A stretch of DNA of 64,000 nucleotides from Gnetum montanum. Its lineage: Eukaryota > Streptophyta > Gnetopsida > Gnetales > Gnetaceae. A program made the translations under genes and the position numbers. Position 1 is the stretch's first letter. Each line of letters opens with the position of its first letter. Under the pieces are notes generated by a model. That model searched no databases. It had not been told where the DNA came from and worked only from the letters and a program-made list of their open reading frames with translations. The DNA lies in contig MNCI01004480.1 in NCBI GenBank assembly GCA_015680685.1, positions 302,428 through 366,427 of the forward strand, given 5' to 3'. Shown here piece after piece: positions 56,655 to 64,000 of this stretch.

Positions 56655-59600
56655 ATGGATGAAACTTTATCTACGCTCCTAGTTTTAACAGGTCCACACA
56701 GAGAAATTATTAAACAACTTGATCCCACATTAGTAGAGACTAACCTTACCCTCGATGACGCAACCATAGCCACATCGGAAACATCTCCAGACTGGCCAGA
56801 ACAATCGACGCACACGCTAGATTTGGAAGCTGGAGATGTAATCGAAGATCCCCTTAACGAGGTCTCTGTGGTTACGCATAGAGTTGAGACTAAAACTCTT
56901 AAGGTTAGCTCCTTACTCGACCAAAAGGCACATGATGACATAAGACAGGTCCTCTAGAACAACATCACGGTGTTCGCATGGTCATACGAAGATATGCTAG
57001 GATTAGACCCAAGGTTAATACAACACAACATAATCCTAGATCCCCATATCAAAGCAGTTAGACAAAAAACATGAAAGATCAAGCCAAAAGTCGCGCTAGT
57101 AGTATGTGATGAGATCACGAAACTGTACCAGGCTGGTTTTATTCGTGCGGTCGATTACTCAGACTGGGTATCTAACATTGTAGTTGTTCCTAAAAAGACT
57201 GGAGGGATACGCATCTGCATAGACTTCTGAGACTTGAACAAAGCTACAATCAAAAATAATTTCCCATTACTGAGTATCGACCAATTAGTGGATACAACCA
57301 TCGGGCATGTGCTTTTATCCTTCATGGATGGCTTCTCAGGCTACAATCAAATACGCATGAACCCAGAACACCAGCTGACAACCACCTTCATGACACCCTA
57401 GGGGACCTTTTGCTACACCACGATGCCTTTTGGGTTCAAAAATGTCGAAGCTACGTATCAACGAGCTATGACGTACATCTTTAGCGATTCTCTCCTAGGG
57501 AGACTGAATGATTATGTTGACGATATAGCTGTTAAGTCTATAAGTTCAGAAGATCATTCGGAGGATCTGGAGTTAGTTCTTAAAAAATGCTCCAAATATG
57601 ACCTCCAGCTCAACCCAAAGAAATGCATATTCGGATTTAAAACCAGACGCATGCTAGGATTTGTGGTATTGGAAACTGGTATACGAGTAGACCCTGACAA
57701 AGTCAAAGCCATTTTTGAATTGACACCCCCTACAAATCTCAAGTAATTACGCGGATTGTAAGGGAGGTTGCAATTTATCAGATGGTTTATCTCGAGATTA
57801 GCCAATAAATTACACCCTATGCAACATTTGCTTAAAAAGGGGGTTAATTTTGAATGGACAGACGATTGTCAGCATGCGTTTGATAGCTTGAAACAAGAGC
57901 TTCAACGCTTGCCAATAGTTTTCCCACCGAAAAGGGATCAACTATTTTACATCTACCTCGCAACTTCAGATGTAACCTTAGCTGCATTACTCTGTCAAAA
58001 GAGGAATGATGGGTCAGAAGTACCCATCTACTACTTGAGTCATGCTCTATGTGCGTATGAAATGAGGTACAACGAAGTAGAGCGTAATTTCTTAGCGTTA
58101 GTATTTATGCTCAAGAAGTGCAGACATTATCTTTTTCGTAGCTAGGTCAACATTATCTATAAAAATAACATCCTTAGGGCCATTACGCATAATCTATACA
58201 AAAGTAGCAAAATAGCTCGTTGGAAAGCTATCACGGTAGAATTCGATCTGCATTACGTTGGTTAATCTTCTACGAAAGGCTAAGCGATAGCTGACCAATT
58301 AATAACATCGCCTATTGACAATCAGGCAACCATAGAGCCTGAATTTCCAGATGAACATGTACATAGTTTAAGCCCTATTTTAACAGGCCCCGAAGCAACG
58401 TTATATTTTTATGGAGCTTCAACTGTTAGAGGTGGCAGTGCCGCTACAGTCATTACGCTATCACCTGAGGATGTACGTCTTCATGCTTACCGCTTGACCT
58501 TTCCGTATACGAACAATGTGGCAGAGTACGAGGGACTCCTCAGGGGATTATTAACTACCAAAGAACTTGATGTTTGACATTTGGCAAGTAGGGGTGATTC
58601 AATACTTGTTAAAAATTAGATCATAGGAGTCTACACTTGCAAGGCTGCACATTTACAGCCCTACTGCGATATGGCTAAAGATCTTCTGAAGCGGTTCACA
58701 ACCATCGATGCCCAACATGTGCCATGAAATGATAACACACTGGCTGATGCACTGGCTACATTAGCCTTAAACGTGTTATCCTACCTATTCGACACCTGTC
58801 CCGCATTAATAACAGATTGCATAGATCCTATCATTCTGGTAGCGCAAATATCTTCTCTACTCGAGGATAGAACGCCAGAGTGGTACGACAGCATTAAGAC
58901 TTACCTCTTACAAGGCGAACCACCACACGAGTTAACACGTGCATAGAAAGACGCTATTCGCAAGCGAGCTAGGCAATACGTCATCATAGGAGATAACACC
59001 CTCTGTAGACGCTCTTTTGATGGAGTGCTACTTACTTGCGTAGACAAGGACCAAGCACAACATATAGTTGGCGAGGTTCACAAGGGATTATGCAGAGGAC
59101 ACGTAGCACCACGAGCCATGGCTTCTAAAATTCATCGCCTAGGGTATTATTGGCCGTACATAGAAAAAGATTATCTTGCAAAGGTTAAAATGTGCGACAC
59201 ATGTCAACATTATGCAAACCTTATACATGTGTCACCTACAGAATTGCATATGACTTAGATCACATGGCCTTTTCAACGATGGGGACTAGACATTATAGGG
59301 CCTATCACACCAAAATCTTCCACAGGTCATAGCTTCATAATCACCGCTACTGAGTATTTCACAAAGTGGGTGGAAGCCATTCCCTTGCGGAAGATCACGT
59401 CTTAATAGATCTGTCATTTTATTCTAGATAATATTGTAACCAGATTTGGTCTCCCAATGACTATCATGACCGATAATGATCCACAATTTAGCAGTACAGA
59501 AACCAAATCTTTCTGTGACAGTCTTGACATCAAACAATCTTTTTTCTCGCCCTATTACCTGCAAGCGAATGGTCAAGCTGAGGCAACAAATAAAGTCCTT

Positions 59601-60122
59601 ATCAACCTGCTCAAGAAAATGCTCGACAATAACAAGAGACGGTGGCATGAAAAGATCCTCTATGTGCTATGGGTGTATCGTACCACATGTAGAATAGCTA
59701 CAGACAGTATGCCCTATAGCCTAGTCTATGGATCTGAGGTGGTGTTGCCCCTTGAATTACAAGTTCCTTCTCTACAGATGGTCCTCTCCACAATTATAAA
59801 TGAGGCTCAACACACTGAGTCTCGGATCATGGATTTGGATTCAGTCGAGGAGAAGTGAATATAGACGCTTGATACCATCAAAAAGTATCAAGATAAGCAG
59901 AGATAGAAGCATTGTCATAATCTTCAACAATGTTTGATCAAGAAGGGAGATTTAGTTCTCAAGGACATTCGTGAACCAGTAGGCAAGTTCTCTGCAAACT
60001 GGGAAGGCCCTTTTTTGGTAGCTGATGTGTACGGCAACGGCGCATTCAAGCTAGCAGATATCAACGACAACGAGTTACCAAATCCTGTAAATCATATATA
60101 TTTGAAGCGGTACTACATCTAA
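56655..60122 (+). pseudogene. Pol of the outer Tat element
   Basis: Same order and length as the inner pol (3468 bp in both) and, like it, free of frameshifts. RT at about 57100-57740 (GGIRICIDF, SFMDGFSGYNQI, YVDDIA); first RNase H (IYLATSDVTLAALLC); second RNase H at about 58380-58600 (FYGASTVRGGSAA, where the first catalytic Asp of FDGA has become Tyr); integrase 59025-59858 (GHVAPRAM, CDTCQHY, LDIIGPITP, MTDNDPQF, ANGQAEATNK); and a terminal WEGPFLVADVY block. Roughly 19 premature stops. Most fit CGA, CAA or CAG to TGA, TAA or TAG, or TGG to TAG, for example near 57072, 57228 and 57400. Confidence 0.9.
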
Positions 60123-60149
60123 GTGCATTTCCAGTGTTAACATCAGGTA

Positions 60150-60740
60150 TGGAAACAACCATCCGCTACGATGCTAAACTGGCAACAACCATCTGCTACG
60201 ATGCTAAACTGGCAACAATCGTCTGCTACGATGCTAAACTGGCAACAATCATCCGCTACGACGCTAAACTGGCAACAAACGTCCACTACGACATAAAATT
60301 GGCATTCCCTTCACGCGTCCGCCACGATGCTAAACTGGCAACAATTGTCCGCCATGACGTAAAACTGGCAAGTTGCAACTGTTTGCTACGACGTAAAACT
60401 GGTAGTGTTGTACAAGTTCACCATGACGTAAAACTGGCATTTCCTGCATGCGTTCGCCATGACGCGAAACTAGCACCGGCTATCTACCAAGACATAAAAC
60501 TGGCATCGGTGAGTATCCATTTGCTGAGACATAAAACTAGCATAGATCTGTCCCTGGGTCATGACATGAAACTGACATCCAAAGCATGGTCTGCTGAGAC
60601 CATAAATCAGATCTACCACTATCCGCTACGATGTAAAACTAGCATCTTTCGGTCTGCCCAGACTTTAAACTGGAACCATGGTCTGCTGGGAGTTAAAACT
60701 TGCAACGACAGTCTACCAAGACTTAAAACTGGGACCTACA
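60150..60740 (+). repeat. 3' minisatellite of the outer Tat element
   Basis: Starts as a near-perfect 30-bp repeat (core CGCTACGATGCTAAACTGGCA, four or five units at 60161-60290) and then varies in unit length (25-36 bp) to about 60740. The early units, being multiples of three, keep an open frame that reads RYDAKLAT repeatedly. The frame is a by-product of the repeat. Confidence 0.9.
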
Positions 60741-61931
60741 AATCACCATCATGCAAATCAAGCGAGCGCGATCATCTCCGTGTGGTTGCAAAACAAATGG
60801 GGTGGGATGTTGGGACAGTCCCAACATCACTACCTCGCAGGCATTCTGCTGATTCCTCGGATGTGCTGAAAGGCATACTACTGACCCCTTGGAGATGCTG
60901 TCACTACACCCATTGCAGCAGTGGTACCTCTGAGAGTTTAGTTTCACCGATCGGAGCCCCAAAGGAGCTCTCATTAGCAATGACCTTGGGGACCTCTGCT
61001 CATCATCACTATCAGGCTCTGGCTTCACAGATTCACCTAGCTGGTTCTTTGCATAACCAGTCAGGTGCGCTGAGTCTGATGTTCTTTGGCGACAATATGC
61101 TGGGCCGAGCGTTAATGTTGAAGACTCTAGCCTTGTGCTACAGTTCCTCCTTCACGGCCCATTCACTTTATCTCACCTCAAATAGTACTTGTTTCAACAA
61201 CCTCACTAGTAATTCGCATGAGCAATGGTGTCCTCTATTTTTTCTTCTTTGGTTGCAGGGTACTTGCTACGAGAATGTCGCTCAATGATGCATTCATCTG
61301 AGCAGTGAAACACCAACAGCATTTTGAGATGGCTGCTTAAGTTAGCCTGTCCACTCAAAAGTGCATCCTTATTTCCCTCATAATCCTACCTCTAGTCCTT
61401 ATTACCATCCTTAACTATCCCATCTGCTTCCCTTATGTAAAATGTGCAACGCTTCCCACATCTGCATTACAATCAAGTCCATGAGCTAGCGTAACGCAAC
61501 TCGCCTAATGGACGCAAAAAAAAACATGGGTCGGAAAAATGGATGAAACACAACTCGTCCAGGCCATGCAGATGCAACACAATTCATCTATGCAAGCCCC
61601 TTCATCTACAAAATGATGGCATAACTCCATGCAAATGCAATCACAGGAGAAAGCCTAAGTGCTTATGCATGAAAAAACTATACTCACTCATTTGCGTCTT
61701 CCTAGAACCTCATTTGCTTCTTCCCCGAATCTCATTTGAGTCTTCCCCGAACCTATTTCCTCCCATTCCATTTTATCTCCCGTTTCCCTCATTTCTGCAC
61801 TTCTACATTGACAGGATGACACTTGAGTGACTGTTGATGAACGCAATAGGTGCATTTACCCATACGGTGTTTCGTATTCTTTGTTGACGTCTTTCGAGCA
61901 AGCCCTCTAACCGTCAACAAAGAGGGGCCAT
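60741..61931 (+). other. 3' non-coding region of the outer element, with polypurine tract
   Basis: No gene supported. It corresponds to 41059-39997 in the inner copy, inverted. The purine-rich ACAAAGAGGGGCCAT at 61917-61931 precedes the right LTR. Confidence 0.65.
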
Positions 61932-63515
61932 TGAAACATCGTAGAAACTGCGAATCGGCCTCAGGCGAAGGTTCGCGACTCGGGTGAAAGTTCATGACAA
62001 AATTTCAAAAGATAGAAACAAGGCAAAGTAAGGCAAAGAGGTGTGCAACATCAAGTTTCTAAGTTCCTTTTAGATTTCAATCTTACTATGTTTTCCTTCT
62101 TTACGCCACATTACGCAACATAGCGTAGTGTAGCTTAGCGTAACTCTATTTAAACTTAGCTTGATAGCAGAAAGTAACTTACTTTGGCAATTTTGACGAA
62201 GTTTAAAGTTTAAAACATGTCGCATATTCTGCTAAGTCTTTTATTCAGGGCTGAATTTACGCTCCGTTACGTAGAGCAGCGTAATGAGCTTCAAGAAAAG
62301 CAAAGTCAGAGTTAAAGGAAGCGCAACAGATCAGCTCCTTTCTTTTTGTAGATTGGTCACTTTACGCTTATTATGCTATGCAACGTAGAAAAGCGTAATT
62401 TATTGTAAAGTTGTCCATTGTTTACACTCTATTACACTCTGTGGCGTAAATGAGCGTAAAATAGCTTGAATCAACTATTTCCATGTTTTGTTACACTCTG
62501 TCATGCGACGCAGCACAAATAAGCATAAGGTAGCCTGAGACCAGCTGAGACAATGCCAAACACACATCTATTATCCACACGCACAATACGCGGATGAGCG
62601 TGTTGTGCATAATCACGAGGCAACTTTAGCAAAAGCGGCTGAAAGCGTACTTCGCCCCTTCTCCCAGAAATGTGATGCGACATAGTTAGTTTCAACATGA
62701 AATTGGATAAGTCAATAGTATTTTGAGGGTTCAAGACATGTCTCATTAGGGCCATGTCTTCTCCAGGTGTTGTTGAACTTATAAATACTCTAGTTGATGA
62801 AGAAACAAGTGCTGGCATCTTCGACTTTTGGCAATTATCACCTTCGAGCAGAGATAACAAACATTTTGAGCATTGACAGTAGGAGCGATCAGTCCTTTGG
62901 TGAAAAATACAATTCTCTCCATTGGCAATCATTGGTAGTTTGAGCAGAAACTACCGAAAGCAAAGGGAATAGATCAGAGATTGAGAGATCATCTAGTGTA
63001 GTTGGCAACATCCATCGATCAGACATAGTTGATCGATAGACATTCAGGCTTGACCTTCCTTGCATCCCGTCTTTGGCTTACGAGGTAGACCGAGCTTCAT
63101 TCTATACTCCTTGCTGAACAATTTTCTTGATATTTTGTGTATGCTCCGCATAAGATAAGTGGAATTTTTCCATTGGTGTATACAATATACCCAGTTTTTG
63201 GATCAAATCATAGATCTGGGAATTGCGCATTTTTCTTAATCCGATCCTTCTTGTCGTGTTAACGTTATCGTTATTGCAATTTATCTACATCGTTTTCTAC
63301 TCCTTTTGTGATTCATCGAATCAAATTGTCCCACGAAATATTTATAATATTCGTCGATTTACTGGTTGAGTAAGTCCCTGTCTGATCGACAAGACCGTTC
63401 AAGGCACTGTGGATTTGTTTTCTCCAGCACAGCCCTCACACGGATCCATGGTTAAGACTATGTACACGGATTTTTGTTTGGTATTTTCCAGCTACCGACA
63501 TTTTCCGTCATTACA
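61932..63515 (+). repeat. 3' LTR of the outer Tat element
   Basis: Starts TGAAACATCGTAG after the purine-rich ACAAAGAGGGGCCAT and ends ...GTCATTACA before the target duplication. TATAAATA lies at 62780-62787. It differs from the left LTR at several positions per 100 bp, more than the two inner LTRs differ from each other. Confidence 0.9.
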
Positions 63516-63520
63516 CTAGT
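63516..63520. repeat. Target-site duplication of the outer Tat element, right copy
   Basis: CTAGT after the right LTR end ...TTACA. It pairs with 28751-28755. Confidence 0.9.
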
Positions 63521-63780
63521 TAGATTAAATTACCAATTAAATTATTGTATTCATTATTCTTTATTCTTAGGTGACCTAAAACATAAAATGTAAAAATGAT
63601 AAAAATCATATGCCTCAATTGCACTTAACCATATCTTTGCATTTCACAAGTGTAATTGGGAAGACAATGATTGTAGTGGTTAGTTTCATTTCCTAAAGAC
63701 CAGTGTACTTAGAAGGATATGAGTCCATAGAATTTGACTAGATTGCAGATGAATGCTTAGGTTCTACTCACTGCTCATCA
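63516..63780 (+). repeat. 3' LTR of the second Athila-like element, remaining part
   Basis: Begins with the duplicated target CTAGT. It continues the match to the left-edge LTR exactly where 28755 stopped: AAAAATCATAT(G/A)CCTCAA, CACTTAACCATA / TACTTAACCATA, GGAAGACAA, and the terminal CTCATCA at 63774-63780. This proves that 28756-63515 is an insertion. Confidence 0.85.
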
Positions 63781-64000
63781 CCTAGGTTAGGTTCTAATGT
63801 GGTGGGGAATAAGCTAAGTTATGAAAAGAACATTTTTGTAAATAATTCTAAAACTAGTCTACAAGAACCAATTATGTACATAAAAAAATTAATTTCATAT
63901 GTTATTATTCCTGTAAAGATTGAGAAACTCAATTTTAGTTGACTAGCTAAGGTAATGGACGAGATGCAGTATTACTTGTAATTCAACAAAATCAAGATGT
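63781..64000. other. Right flank, no gene seen
   Basis: AT-rich sequence after the Athila-like LTR end. It starts CCTAG, a candidate target duplication whose partner is lost with the 5' end of that element. Confidence 0.5.

Larger units (their letters stand above)
28756..63515 (+). mobile_element. Outer Tat/Ogre-type Ty3/gypsy element, complete but interrupted
   Basis: LTR (28756-30320), primer site (30327), gag-protease (30573-34381), an antisense gene (minus strand, 56159 to 34979), RT-RNase H-second RNase H-integrase (56655-60122), a minisatellite tail, a polypurine tract (about 61916-61931), and the right LTR (61932-63515). It is flanked by CTAGT on both sides. Subtracting the inner element (38544-55641) and one 5-bp duplication leaves about 17.66 kb. 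Tat assignment rests on the second RNase H after the ordinary one and on the Gag and protease style. The coding parts hold many stops, so it is dead and older than the inner copy. Confidence 0.9.

Noticed and set aside
60134-61288. A 384-codon open frame on plus
   Set aside because: Its first half is the 30-bp minisatellite and the second half has no motif. The inner element has no corresponding frame.

Overview
This is nuclear DNA from a seed plant with a repeat-rich genome. The evidence is a receptor kinase of the LRR family with a plant-type non-RD kinase, a plant hAT transposase, and plant Athila-type and Tat/Ogre-type Ty3/gypsy elements. Very large Tat elements would fit a gymnosperm or another large genome, but the sequence does not prove the taxon. 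I see no intact host gene and no recognisable tRNA or rRNA gene.

Layout. 1-4958: an Athila-like LTR element on the minus strand that runs off the left edge. Its gag, protease, primer-binding site and 5' LTR are visible; RT, RNase H and integrase have been deleted. 4975-20050: the decayed remains of a tandem array of LRR receptor-kinase genes. One nearly full-length pseudogene lies at 6305-9854. Around it are duplicated promoters (5640-6266 and 19390-20045), a stray LRR fragment (11779-12030), and a second 3' end with its flank (14209-15425). A hAT element (15424 to about 18220, transposase on the minus strand) sits in this array. 20050-23340: AT-rich DNA with a GA microsatellite and no supported gene.

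23340-63780 is a three-level nest. A 5'-truncated Athila-like element (plus strand, pol 23340-26010) has its 3' LTR split into 28120-28755 and 63516-63780. The split was made by a complete Tat-type element (28756-63515, plus strand, target duplication CTAGT). That outer element is itself interrupted by a second member of the same family in the opposite orientation (38544-55641, minus strand, target duplication CCCTG). Each Tat copy is about 17 kb, with LTRs of about 1.45-1.6 kb, gag-protease, and RT / RNase H / second RNase H / integrase.

The most unusual feature is in both Tat copies. Between protease and RT lies about 5 kb of DNA with a multi-exon gene on the antisense strand (inner copy 45506-49657; outer copy 56159 to 34979, split by the inner element). 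Its exon boundaries, reading phases and two exon lengths (129 and 818 bp) are the same in both copies while the introns have diverged, and a TATAAGTA promoter box is conserved upstream. I do not recognise the protein. Because introns of an antisense gene are not removed from the sense genomic RNA, a spliced gene can survive retrotransposition in this position. The LTRs also carry an array of TTACGC...GCGTAA hairpins, and two minisatellite families sit in the non-coding parts of the elements.

Decay is mostly by C-to-T and G-to-A change, as expected for methylated plant transposons. The inner Tat copy has 4 stops in pol and the outer copy roughly 19, so the order of insertion and the amount of decay agree.
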